Assembly (NCBI RefSeq): GCF_040706615.1 | Contig: NZ_JAPDRF010000009.1 | Coordinates: 62,001-126,000 of the forward strand | Direction of reading: 5' to 3' | DNA from: Lentisalinibacter sediminis | Lineage (GTDB): Bacteria; Pseudomonadota; Gammaproteobacteria; Steroidobacterales; Woeseiaceae | DNA length: 64,000 bases | Shown here: positions 35,758-43,332 of the stretch, one piece after another | Layout of the letters: every line of letters starts with the position of its first letter | Numbering within the stretch: the stretch's first letter is position 1 | Notes under the pieces: generated by a model | Database searches by the model: none | What the model was told of the DNA's origin: nothing | Seen by the model: only the letters and a program-made list of their open reading frames with translations | Program-made: the position numbers and the translations under genes

Positions 35758-35903
35758 AAGCTGATCGAATAGCGCTACAATTTTAGAAAATAGCGATTAG
35801 CGGCGCAACTTTGATTTGAGGCTCAAAGTACTCCTTTCAAGTGAATGGATGCCCGACGGGCACAAACATCACTGGGATCAGGGACCTGCAGACCCTGCGG
35901 CCG

Positions 35904-36437
35904 ATGCCGGCGGATGAGGACGAGAGTGACAGGGCGATGAGTGAAAAGGACGAGATGCTGGAGAAAGAGGTGCTGACCGCGCTGCGCCGGGTGCTGCGGG
36001 CGACGGACCTGGACGCCAAGTCTCTCGCGCGGCAGACCGGCCTCACGACCTCCCAGTTGCTCGTGCTGGAATTGCTGTCGATGGCGGGCGAGCTCACGGT
36101 GGGCGGGATTGCCTACAAGGTCGGTCTCACCCAGGGCACGGTGACTTCGATGATCGACAAGCTCCAGCAGGGCGGCCTCGTCGCGCGCCGGCGCGGCAGC
36201 GCGGATCGGCGACAGGTCAAGGTCAGCCTGACGCCGGAGGGCCGGGAGCTCGTGGCCAGGGCGCCGACGGCGCTGCAGACCCGCTTCCTGGAAGAGTACT
36301 CCGCACTGCCGGACTGGCAGCGCCACTCCATCGTCGCGGCCCTGCAGCGGGTGGCGGATCTGATGGGTGCCGAGAAGCTGGACGCCTCCCCGGTGCTGGA
36401 CGTGGGTCAGATCGGCGAGACGCCTCCCACGCTCTAG
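35904..36437 (+). CDS. ectR: MarR-family regulator, EctR-type
   Basis: A 177-residue MarR protein. The winged helix is complete: LTTSQLLVLELLSMAGELTVGGIAYKVGLTQGTVTSMIDKLQQGGLVARRRGSADRRQ, with the DRRQ wing motif. It is divergent from ectA, the same arrangement as the EctR repressors of halophilic methylotrophs and other ectoine producers. The start is uncertain: in-frame ATGs at 35841, 35904 and 35937 are possible, none with a strong ribosome-binding site. It probably represses the ect operon under low salt (inference). Confidence 0.83.
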   Translation: MPADEDESDRAMSEKDEMLEKEVLTALRRVLRATDLDAKSLARQTGLTTSQLLVLELLSMAGELTVGGIAYKVGLTQGTVTSMIDKLQQGGLVARRRGSADRRQVKVSLTPEGRELVARAPTALQTRFLEEYSALPDWQRHSIVAALQRVADLMGAEKLDASPVLDVGQIGETPPTL

Positions 36438-36453
36438 GGTTTCGCCCTGGGCC

Positions 36454-36951
36454 TCAGGCCGACATCACGCCGCACAGCGGCGGCTGCCACGTCAGCCGGC
36501 GGTGCTCGGCCACCAGCCGGTCCAGTTGCGCGGCGATGTCCGCCGGGAACGGCGCCGTGCGCCGGTGCGCCAGGTCGGCGCCGCTGGTGATGTACTCGAG
36601 GGTGGCCGCCAGGTTGTCGCGGCTGTCGTTGACAATGAACATCACGCCGTGGAAGCGTTTCTCGCTGCGGTCCACCATGCGGGCATGGATGCTGACGGAT
36701 TCACCGACGTGAATCTCGTTCAGGTAATAGAGGTGGTGCTCCAGGTCGAACAGGCCCTGCCGGCGGTCGCTGAAGTAGGAGTCCTCCATGCCCATCTCCT
36801 GCACCATGGGCCAGCCGCCGCGCTCGAACAGGATCATATAGAACCGGATGTTCACGTGGCCGTTCTGATCCTCCCAGTCTGGCGGGATGACGTGAGTCAT
36901 GAGTGCGGGGAGCTGCCTGACTTCGGCCGCCGAAGGTTGTCGTGGCCTCAT
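36454..36951 (-). CDS. Thioesterase-family hotdog protein
   Basis: A 165-residue single hotdog-fold protein of the 4-hydroxybenzoyl-CoA thioesterase type. The catalytic-loop motif is DWEDQNGHVNIRFYMILFERGG (the Asp-X-X-X-His-X-N pattern), and HLYYLNEIHVGESVSIHARM follows. Relatives hydrolyse acyl-CoA esters, including carnitinyl- or betainyl-CoA; the substrate is not clear. It converges with the MarR gene, 16 bases apart, and lies downstream of the deacetylase/glycosyltransferase operon. Confidence 0.78.
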   Translation of the reverse strand: MRPRQPSAAEVRQLPALMTHVIPPDWEDQNGHVNIRFYMILFERGGWPMVQEMGMEDSYFSDRRQGLFDLEHHLYYLNEIHVGESVSIHARMVDRSEKRFHGVMFIVNDSRDNLAATLEYITSGADLAHRRTAPFPADIAAQLDRLVAEHRRLTWQPPLCGVMSA

Positions 36952-37025
36952 CTTGTCTGCCGTGGTGACCGGAACCGGCGCATAAGCTACCCGCCGGGAC
37001 GGAGGTTCGCCAGCCCGTCGGGCGC

Positions 37026-37742
37026 TCAGCCGGCTCCGGCGCGGGCGGTGACCCGGCGGGTGCTGCCTGCCGCCGTGGCGATGAGGCGCTCCAGATCGCG
37101 CGCCAGCAGCAGCTCGGGGTCATGGGGGTGGATGGCGAGCCGCAGCGGTCTCCCCGCTGCTGCCAGCGCCACGGCCGTCCGGTTGAGCGCGCGCAGCACC
37201 AGTGCCCGGAAGCGTGTGTCCGCCTCGAAGCCGGCGAGTGGCAGGGGGCGGAAGCGTCCGGTCCCTGCGTCGTAGGACCCGGTAAGGGTCTCGAAGTAGC
37301 GGAAACCGAGGCCGTGCAGGCGCCACCGCTCGATGCGGCCCATCGCCCAGGCCGGTGGCACGTAGGTGTCGGGCTGCGGCAGCCCGTGGCGCGGGAACCA
37401 CTCGCCGCAGCGGCGGATCAGCGCCTCGATGTCGGCCGCGTCCAGGCACAGATGTTCTGCCACGTCGCGGGAGATGAGCGCGCTGTGCAGGCGATGCCGT
37501 AGCCCACGGATGCGGAGGCAGCGATGCAGCCACCCGTGTCCCGCCAGGGTATGGCCCCGGGCCAGCAGGCCGTGCAGCCGGTCCAGCGTCTCGCCTGTCC
37601 AGCCGACACCGGGGACGACGAGCAGGCTGGCGCTACCGGCGCCGGCGGCCTCGAGTGCGGCGAGGATGCCGGCCACCCGGTCGAGGGTATCCGGCATCAC
37701 GTCGTGCACCGAGACCAGGACTTCGGGCGCGGCCTCAGCCAC
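37026..37742 (-). CDS. DUF2334-type polysaccharide deacetylase-like protein
   Basis: A 238-residue protein with the divergent NodB-like (DUF2334) fold. The metal-binding aspartate and histidines are likely in VSVHDVMPDT and GHTLAGHGWLHRC; TYVPPAWAMG and IHPHDPE (C-terminal) are further family motifs. It would de-N-acetylate a sugar, possibly on the product of the adjacent glycosyltransferase, as in mycothiol- or glycolipid-type pathways (inference). Its start overlaps the glycosyltransferase stop by 8 bases. Confidence 0.8.
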   Translation of the reverse strand: MAEAAPEVLVSVHDVMPDTLDRVAGILAALEAAGAGSASLLVVPGVGWTGETLDRLHGLLARGHTLAGHGWLHRCLRIRGLRHRLHSALISRDVAEHLCLDAADIEALIRRCGEWFPRHGLPQPDTYVPPAWAMGRIERWRLHGLGFRYFETLTGSYDAGTGRFRPLPLAGFEADTRFRALVLRALNRTAVALAAAGRPLRLAIHPHDPELLLARDLERLIATAAGSTRRVTARAGAG

Positions 37743-38886
37743 CGTCGCTGTCTCCCTGCAGCCAGCCGATCCAGGTGCGCAGATTCCAGTCGTTCAGCCG
37801 GCGCGCAGCCAGATGGGCGCGACGGCCCATTTCGGCGCGCACGCCCGGTGCGACTGTGCAGGCGCGCGTGACGGCCTGCACGACACTCTCGTCTGCGCCG
37901 ATGCGGAACAGCCCGGCGTCGAGTTCGGGCCACTCGGCGATGCCGCAGTCGCCGGAGACGATGACCGGCCGGCCGCGGGCCATGCCTTCGAGCGCCACGG
38001 TGCCGAACGACTCGACCCGGGACGGCAGCAGCAGCATGTCGTGGGCGTCCAGCGTGTCGACCAGCCGCTTCCGGGGCACCCAGCCCAGGTAGTCCAGGTT
38101 GGGCAGCCGCGCGGCCGCGGCCGCGACGGCGGGGCGCATGGGCCCGTCGCCCGCGATGCTGACCCGCAGGCCCGGCAGTCGTTCGGCCACGTCCAGGACC
38201 GCGGGCAGGTTTTTCTCCTCGGCCAGCCGGCCGGCGAACAGCAGGCGGCGGATTTCGGGGGCGGGCGCGGTGAGCGGACGGTCCAGGAACTCCCGCGGCA
38301 CCGAGGTGCCCATAAGCCGCGTGCCGCGGGCACCGAGACGATTGGCCAGGCGGGCCATCTCGGGGGAGTTGGCCAGCACCAGTGCGCTGTGGCGGAACAG
38401 CAGCGCGTGACAACGCTCCAGGTAGCCGCGGCTCAGCCGGCCGAAAGTGTCTCTCCAGTAGATGTCCGCCAGCTGCTCGAAGTGGGTGTGGAAGCCGGTG
38501 ATCAGGGGGATGCCGAGACGCCGCGCCGCCAGCAGACCCATGAGGCCGAACGGGCCCGGGGTGGGCACCACGATCGCATGGGGTGCCATGGCGGTCAACT
38601 GGCGCCAGAGCCGGAACGGGCGCGGAAACCACAGGCGCTGGGTGCGGTCCCCGGGCAGCGGCGGCACCAGCCGGCGCCGCCACCCCTGCAGGCTGTCCTG
38701 CGGGCAGAACAGCTCCGCGCGTCCGACGCGGGAGCCGAGCTGGCCGACCAGGTCGCTGTAATAGGAGCCCACGCCGTTGCGTTCGGCCACCGCGTCGGAG
38801 ACGACGGCGACGCGCAGGCGCTCGCAACGGGATCGGGCCCGCGCGTCTTCGCGCAGTCGGGTCTGCAGCGCTTGTGTGGCCATCAT
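37735..38886 (-). CDS. GT4-family glycosyltransferase
   Basis: A 383-residue GT-B fold enzyme. The N-terminal acceptor domain begins RVAVVSDAVAERNGVGSYYSDLV, with the GFHTHFE motif typical of GT4 enzymes that use diacylglycerol or similar acceptors. The donor domain contains FAGRLAEEKNLPAVL, LGWVPRKRLVDTLDAHDMLLLPSRVESFGTVALEGMARGRPVI (the EX7E region). It overlaps the sulfotransferase stop by 4 bases (ATGA) and the deacetylase start by 8, so all three are translated together. It probably transfers a sugar to a lipid. Confidence 0.88.
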   Translation of the reverse strand: MMATQALQTRLREDARARSRCERLRVAVVSDAVAERNGVGSYYSDLVGQLGSRVGRAELFCPQDSLQGWRRRLVPPLPGDRTQRLWFPRPFRLWRQLTAMAPHAIVVPTPGPFGLMGLLAARRLGIPLITGFHTHFEQLADIYWRDTFGRLSRGYLERCHALLFRHSALVLANSPEMARLANRLGARGTRLMGTSVPREFLDRPLTAPAPEIRRLLFAGRLAEEKNLPAVLDVAERLPGLRVSIAGDGPMRPAVAAAAARLPNLDYLGWVPRKRLVDTLDAHDMLLLPSRVESFGTVALEGMARGRPVIVSGDCGIAEWPELDAGLFRIGADESVVQAVTRACTVAPGVRAEMGRRAHLAARRLNDWNLRTWIGWLQGDSDGG

Positions 38887-40037
38887 GTCTGCGGCTCCTC
38901 CTTGCGTGTCCAGGCGGCGAAGCGCCGGAGCACCTCTGCCATGTCGATGCCCCAGGACGACAGCGGCGGCGCCTGGGCCGGTACATGGGGTCGGTGCTGT
39001 TCGAGCTGCCCGAGACGTGCCTCCAGCGTGCCGGTCACCGGGAGTCCCAGGCGGTCGTAGAGGCGGCGTACGAGCCCGGCAGGGTCGGCGGCGAGTTCCT
39101 CCATCGGGGCGGCCGCGATGCGCTCCGGCGGCAGTTCCGCGCGCAGGTCCTCCAGGTTCCGGTAGTAGTAATCCAGGCAGTCGAGCAGCCGCCGGCGGAA
39201 CAGCGGGTCATCGGTCGGTACGCCGAACAGACGCAGGCCGTCCGTGACCGAATTGAACTGCGAGGCGATCACCTCGACGGCGTCCCGCTCGCAGATCACG
39301 ATGCGGGCATCCGGGAATTCGCGCGCCAGGCTCCGTGCCATGCCCGCGAAAGCGGCATTCTTCGACAGCAGTGTCCGGTCCGGGCCGTGGGCGTAGAGGT
39401 GGCGCTGCAGGCAGCGCCGGTACCAGGTCAGCAGCCGCCGACGCTGCGCTGCCGGCATATCCCGATCGAATGTGCCCATGCGCCATACCCAGCGTGCCTC
39501 GGGGAAGGGCACGACGAGGATGAAGCAGCACAGCAGCGGCAGGAAGCAGAAATAGTCCTCCTCGGGCTCGGCGAGTCCGAGCGGGTGCTTGTCGTCGATC
39601 CAGCGCAAGGCGGTGCGGCCCGCGGCCGTGAGCGAGCGGGCCACCGGAGATCCGACCAGCCGGTCGGCCGCGGCGAGGCCGGACCAGAACTTGCGCTCCG
39701 TGATGCTCGGGGCGAACAGGCACTCCCACGTGGCGAAGGTCGTGTAACGTTCATCGGCCGCCAGCAGGCGGTGCAGGCAGGTCGTGCCGCTGCGCGGTGC
39801 GCCGAGCACGAATACGGGCTCACGGATCGCGACTCGCCGATAACCGCGGAAAAACACCTCGTCCAGCAGGAATCCGATCCAGTGCACGGCCTGCAGGAGC
39901 AGGAGCCCCGGCAGGAACACGGCACCTGCCGCGAGGCGGCGGACATAGCGGAGCGGCCCCGGGAAGCGGGAGGGGGCGAGGATCTGGCGGCAGAGTCCGG
40001 CGATCCTCGCTGCGATGCTGAACGGCGTCGCTGTCAT
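38883..40037 (-). CDS. Sulfotransferase-family protein
   Basis: A 384-residue sulfotransferase. The 5'-phosphosulfate loop is FVLGAPRSGTTCLHRLL near residue 80, and the 3'-phosphate region is likely NAAFAGMARSLAREFPDARIVICERDAVEVIAS. An N-terminal hydrophobic stretch (AGAVFLPGLLLLQAVHWIGFLLDEV) suggests membrane association. It transfers sulfate from PAPS to a hydroxyl, probably of a lipid or glycan given its operon partners. ATG at 40037 was chosen; the longer frame needs a TTG start and adds no conserved sequence. Confidence 0.83.
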   Translation of the reverse strand: MTATPFSIAARIAGLCRQILAPSRFPGPLRYVRRLAAGAVFLPGLLLLQAVHWIGFLLDEVFFRGYRRVAIREPVFVLGAPRSGTTCLHRLLAADERYTTFATWECLFAPSITERKFWSGLAAADRLVGSPVARSLTAAGRTALRWIDDKHPLGLAEPEEDYFCFLPLLCCFILVVPFPEARWVWRMGTFDRDMPAAQRRRLLTWYRRCLQRHLYAHGPDRTLLSKNAAFAGMARSLAREFPDARIVICERDAVEVIASQFNSVTDGLRLFGVPTDDPLFRRRLLDCLDYYYRNLEDLRAELPPERIAAAPMEELAADPAGLVRRLYDRLGLPVTGTLEARLGQLEQHRPHVPAQAPPLSSWGIDMAEVLRRFAAWTRKEEPQT

Positions 40038-40237
40038 GTCGGGGCAGGCGCGACCTGATGGCTGATCTGTTTCGTAACGGCATCGTGACAGCAATGTGTG
40101 GCAGAAATGTTGCAGCCGGCCGCCGGCCCCGCGCGTTTCATTTGCATTGGCCCGGGTCGTTGCCGAGAATGTGCGCGCGCGGATCCAGACCCATTCTTGA
40201 ACCCGTCGGCATGAGCCGACGCTAGCGGAGAGTTGTT

Positions 40238-40750
40238 ATGAGCGAATATTCCGATCCGGCAGGACGCCGGAAATTCCTGAAGCTGGTGGGCGGCACGGTC
40301 GTGCTGGTGCCCCTCGCAGGGCTGGCGGCATGCTCGGGCGGCGGCGACTCCGCTCCTGCGAGCACGGGTGGCGCGGAGCCTTCTGCCGACGAAGGTTCCG
40401 GCGGCGGGGCCGACATGGCCAAAGAAACGGGCATGAGCCAGGAGTCCGCTCAGGAGTCCGTCCAGGCTGCGGCAGACACCGCCCAGAGCCAGGCCGGCGA
40501 GGCGGCGGCAGGCGCAGACGGCCGGCCGAAGCTGTCGGAGGACGACCCGCAGGCGAAGGCACTCGGCTACGTGCACGACGCCACCGACGTCGACCAGAGC
40601 AAGTACGCCCGCTATCAGCCGGGCCAGGCCTGCAGCAACTGTCAGCTGTTCCAGGCCAAGGGCGACGAGGAGTGGGCCGGCTGCTCCATCTTCCCGGGCA
40701 AGCTGGTGAACACCGCGGGCTGGTGCAGCGCCTACGCGCCGAAGGCCTGA
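40238..40750 (+). CDS. High-potential iron-sulfur protein with long N-terminal tether
   Basis: A 170-residue protein. The C-terminal ~70 residues are a HiPIP domain with four cysteines for the 4Fe-4S cluster: C132 and C135 (ACSNCQLFQ), C149 (WAGCSIFPGK) and C163 (AGWCSAYAPKA). HiPIPs are periplasmic one-electron carriers to reaction centres or oxidases. The N-terminus is a twin-arginine signal (GRRKFLKLVGG) with a lipobox-like LAAC at 29-32, followed by ~65 residues of Gly/Ala/Ser/Glu-rich linker. A terminator follows. Confidence 0.92.
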   Translation: MSEYSDPAGRRKFLKLVGGTVVLVPLAGLAACSGGGDSAPASTGGAEPSADEGSGGGADMAKETGMSQESAQESVQAAADTAQSQAGEAAAGADGRPKLSEDDPQAKALGYVHDATDVDQSKYARYQPGQACSNCQLFQAKGDEEWAGCSIFPGKLVNTAGWCSAYAPKA

Positions 40751-40776
40751 GGCCCGCTGTTCGTCAGTGGTGAACG

Positions 40777-40802
40777 ACGGCCGCCTTCGGGCGGCCGTTT
40801 TT
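40777..40802 (+). terminator. Intrinsic terminator after the HiPIP gene
   Basis: Arms ACGGCCGCC (40777-40785) and GGCGGCCGT (40790-40798) capped by a TTCG tetraloop, then TTTTT (40798-40802). A textbook structure. Confidence 0.95.
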
Positions 40803-40828
40803 CGTTACGCCGACGATCCGGTTCCGAT

Positions 40829-41281
40829 TCAGTCGAGCGGGATCGCCGTCGTGAACTTGAACTCCTCCATCGAGAAGCTGGAGCTGACGTCGGAGAAGTC
40901 CACCATCTCGATCATCTGCTTGTAGACGGCGTCGAAGTCGTTGATGTCGCGCACGAGTACCCGCAGCAGATAGTCGATATCGCCGCTCAGCCGGTGCACC
41001 TCCACGATCTGCGGGATGCTCTGGACCATCTCCCGGAAGCGCTCGGTCCAGGCGGCGTTATGCTGGTTGGTGCGCACGGCGACGAATACGGTGATGGGAA
41101 CGTGGAGCTTGTGCCGGTCGAGCAGGGCGACCCGCTTGCGGATAATCCCTTTCTCTTCCAGCTGCTGGATACGCCGCCAGCAGGGGGTGCGCGAGAGCCC
41201 CACCTGCTCCGCGATCTCGGCCACCGGCAGTGAAGCGTCCTCCTGCAGCAGCGCGAGGATCTGCTTGTCTTTCTTGTCCAC
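40829..41281 (-). CDS. Lrp/AsnC-family transcriptional regulator
   Basis: A 150-residue Lrp-type protein. An N-terminal helix-turn-helix (DKQILALLQEDASLPVAEIAEQVGLSRTPCWRRIQQLEEKGIIRKR) is followed by the ligand-binding RAM domain (VPITVFVAVRTNQH...DIDYLLRVLVRDINDF). It senses an amino acid or a related small molecule. It is divergent from a thiol-dioxygenase-like gene, which makes that gene its likely target. The 141-base gap contains AT-rich sequence suitable for promoters and Lrp sites. Confidence 0.92.
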   Translation of the reverse strand: MDKKDKQILALLQEDASLPVAEIAEQVGLSRTPCWRRIQQLEEKGIIRKRVALLDRHKLHVPITVFVAVRTNQHNAAWTERFREMVQSIPQIVEVHRLSGDIDYLLRVLVRDINDFDAVYKQMIEMVDFSDVSSSFSMEEFKFTTAIPLD

Positions 41282-41422
41282 GGAACCTCATCCCCCGAAT
41301 CGGACCATCGTTAGGCAAATAACCTAACACGTTTCACATTTACGGCAAATTTTGCACCCGAAGGCTCCCATCGTGCTGCTACCTTTCCGTACACGTGAAC
41401 GCGGGGAGCAGGGAGAGAGTCC

Positions 41423-41992
41423 ATGGCGGTTTCAGCAGACAGGATGCATGAGGGGCGCCGCGGCGCCGGACGCTCGGCCTGCACGGCCTCGGAGGCCATC
41501 GATTTCGACGAGTACGTCCGCCGCGTGGGCGCGCTGTGCGAGGCCTGCGGCGACGACCGGCTGGCGAGCCGGGTCGGCCGCGAGATGCGGCGCCTGATGG
41601 CTGCGGCCGAATGGCTGCCGGCCGAATGCCGGCAAACGGGTGCCGAGACTTATCGCCGTCACGTGCTCTACGCCGATCCGCTGGGACGCTTCACCGTGCT
41701 GTCCGTCGTGTGGCGGCCGGGCCAGGGCACCCCGGTGCATGGTCACACGGCATGGGGAGCCGTAGGCGTCTACAGCGGCAGGCCGAGCGTCGCCAACTAT
41801 CGCCTCGTGCGCGACGGCGCCGTCGAACTCGCCTGCGAGGCGGTCTGCGCGCCGGGCGACGTGACCTGCGTACAGCGGGGCATCGATTATCCGCACCGGG
41901 TCCACAACGCGAGCGACGACGTCGCGATCACCGTCCACACCTACGGCCGCGATCTGATCGCAGACCCGGCGAGCATCAACATCGAATTGTAG
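41423..41992 (+). CDS. Cysteine dioxygenase-type thiol dioxygenase
   Basis: A 189-residue cupin of the cysteine/3-mercaptopropionate dioxygenase family. The iron ligands fit H106 and H108 (PVHGHTAWG) and H158 (YPHRVHN). The family oxidises thiols to sulfinates with O2. Divergent transcription from an Lrp-type regulator suggests induction by a sulfur amino acid, but which thiol is used cannot be told. It has a GGGAGAGAG ribosome-binding site, and its stop codon lies inside a REP-like repeat. Confidence 0.83.
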   Translation: MAVSADRMHEGRRGAGRSACTASEAIDFDEYVRRVGALCEACGDDRLASRVGREMRRLMAAAEWLPAECRQTGAETYRRHVLYADPLGRFTVLSVVWRPGQGTPVHGHTAWGAVGVYSGRPSVANYRLVRDGAVELACEAVCAPGDVTCVQRGIDYPHRVHNASDDVAITVHTYGRDLIADPASINIEL

Positions 41993-42044
41993 GAGGGCCT
42001 TCAGGCCCGATCTGAGTTAAGGCCCGATTTGCCTTCAGGCCCGA
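41990..42044. repeat. REP-like palindromic repeat, copy 2 plus partial copies
   Basis: 41990-42010 is a full match, in the opposite orientation, to the element at 10093-10113 (dyad GGGCCTTCAGGCCC). A partial copy (GCCTTCAGGCCCGA, 42031-42044) and a remnant (GGCCCGA near 42021) follow in the same orientation. The dioxygenase TAG stop (41990-41992) is part of the repeat. It again lies between convergent genes. Confidence 0.65.
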
Positions 42045-42051
42045 CCCCCGC

Positions 42052-42420
42052 TCATTCCTCCTCGTCGGGATCCGGTAACCGCTCGAAGGTACGGAAGTAG
42101 CAGCGTTCGTTCCGGGTGAGAATCGAGCTGAATTTATCCAGATCGCCGGTGGTGTCGGTCGCGAAGGCGATGGTGCTGGCGAACGGCAGGCTGGTGCACG
42201 GACTGAAGAATGTCGCCCGGTACCACTGGCCGCGGCGTCCCTCGATCAGTATGGCCCTGCCATTCTCGACGGAGCGCCAGTTACGGAGACCGCCCAGATC
42301 GGCGAAGTGCAGTACCGCGCTCGGGCCGGCCGGCGGCTCGTTCGGCGAGGTCTGTGTGGCGCAGCCGGCCAGCAGGGCGACGGCTGCCACCGGCAAGATC
42401 ATCCTGACTGTCCTGTTCAT
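42052..42420 (-). CDS. DUF6491-like small lipoprotein
   Basis: A 122-residue lipoprotein with signal peptide VAAVALLAGC (Cys20). The mature part has a short beta-rich domain (ADLGGLRNWRSVENGRAILIEG...GQWYRATFFSPCTSLPFASTIAF) and an acidic C-terminus (LPDPDEEE). The 'RNWR...L/IEGRRGQWYRATFF..C..L' pattern resembles the DUF6491 family of unknown function. Its two mature cysteines could form a disulfide. It is monocistronic and convergent with the dioxygenase gene. Confidence 0.72.
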   Translation of the reverse strand: MNRTVRMILPVAAVALLAGCATQTSPNEPPAGPSAVLHFADLGGLRNWRSVENGRAILIEGRRGQWYRATFFSPCTSLPFASTIAFATDTTGDLDKFSSILTRNERCYFRTFERLPDPDEEE

Positions 42421-42627
42421 CGATCCTCCTTGCCGCGGCGAACGGGTGCCGCGTCTTTGCGGTAGACATGCGTGTGGCCGCAGGCCGATTCAAGGGAAGG
42501 CCTTTGCACGACCGGTCGAATCTGACACAGTTCGGCCGGCTATCGACCGGACCATTGCGGGGACCATTGCCTGCACGGCCGCAGGGCCGATGGCAGCCGG
42601 GTCAGCATCCAGGGGAAGCAGCAACTG

Positions 42628-43218
42628 ATGGCGCGTATGGAATCGATCTGCGTATTCGCGGGATCCAGCAGCGGTACCCGCCCGGCCTACGCGGCCGCTG
42701 CCGAAGCACTCGGGCGCGTCATCGCCGAGCGGGGTTGGCGGGTGGTGTACGGTGGCGGCCGCGTCGGGCTGATGGGCGTGCTCGCCGATGCGGCGCTGGC
42801 GGCCGGCGGCGAGGTCATCGGCGTGATCCCGGAGGCGCTGCTGCGCAAGGAGGTGGGCCACCAGGGACTCACCGACCTGCGCGTCGTGCAGACCATGCAT
42901 CAGCGCAAGGCACTGATGTCGGAGCTCTCGGACGGCGTGGTGGCGCTGCCCGGCGGTCTCGGCACCCTGGAGGAGCTGTTCGAGATTCTCACCTGGGCGC
43001 AGCTCGGCATCCACGCCAGGCCCTGCGGTGTGCTGAACGCCGGCGGCTACTATGACGACATGCTCCGGTTCCTGGATCAGACCGTCAGCGAAGGTTTCGT
43101 GCGCGGGGAGCATCGGGACATGATTCTCGCGGCCGGCGAGGCGGCGGCGCTGCTGGATCTCATGGCCGGCTACACGCCGCACTACACGGCCAAGTGGATG
43201 GACCGGGACGAGACCTGA
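42628..43218 (+). CDS. LOG-family protein (TIGR00730; nucleotide 5'-monophosphate phosphoribohydrolase)
   Basis: A 196-residue Rossmann-fold protein. It carries CVFAGSSSGTRPAYAAAAEALGR, VYGGGRVGLMGVLADAAL, the MHQRKALM motif and the PGGLGTLEELFE active-site motif. LOG proteins cleave the N-glycosidic bond of (modified) nucleoside monophosphates; older annotations call them lysine decarboxylase. Length is normal. The 207-base upstream gap holds its promoter, with nothing else I can identify. Confidence 0.88.
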   Translation: MARMESICVFAGSSSGTRPAYAAAAEALGRVIAERGWRVVYGGGRVGLMGVLADAALAAGGEVIGVIPEALLRKEVGHQGLTDLRVVQTMHQRKALMSELSDGVVALPGGLGTLEELFEILTWAQLGIHARPCGVLNAGGYYDDMLRFLDQTVSEGFVRGEHRDMILAAGEAAALLDLMAGYTPHYTAKWMDRDET

Positions 43219-43273
43219 GGCCCGCGAAGACACCTGAGCGGCGTCGAACATTCCGCGCCGCGGCTGTAGCATT

Positions 43274-43290
43274 GGCGCTCCGGGAGCGCC
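43274..43290. repeat. 17-base perfect palindrome upstream of threonine aldolase
   Basis: GGCGCTCC-G-GGAGCGCC, 43 bases before the threonine aldolase start. It could be a regulator site; the one-base centre does not fit a simple RNA hairpin. No T-run follows, so it is not an intrinsic terminator. Confidence 0.45.
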
Positions 43291-43332
43291 GGCTGCGCTC
43301 CCATCGGTCGGAACGAAGGAGCAGAGCAGGCC

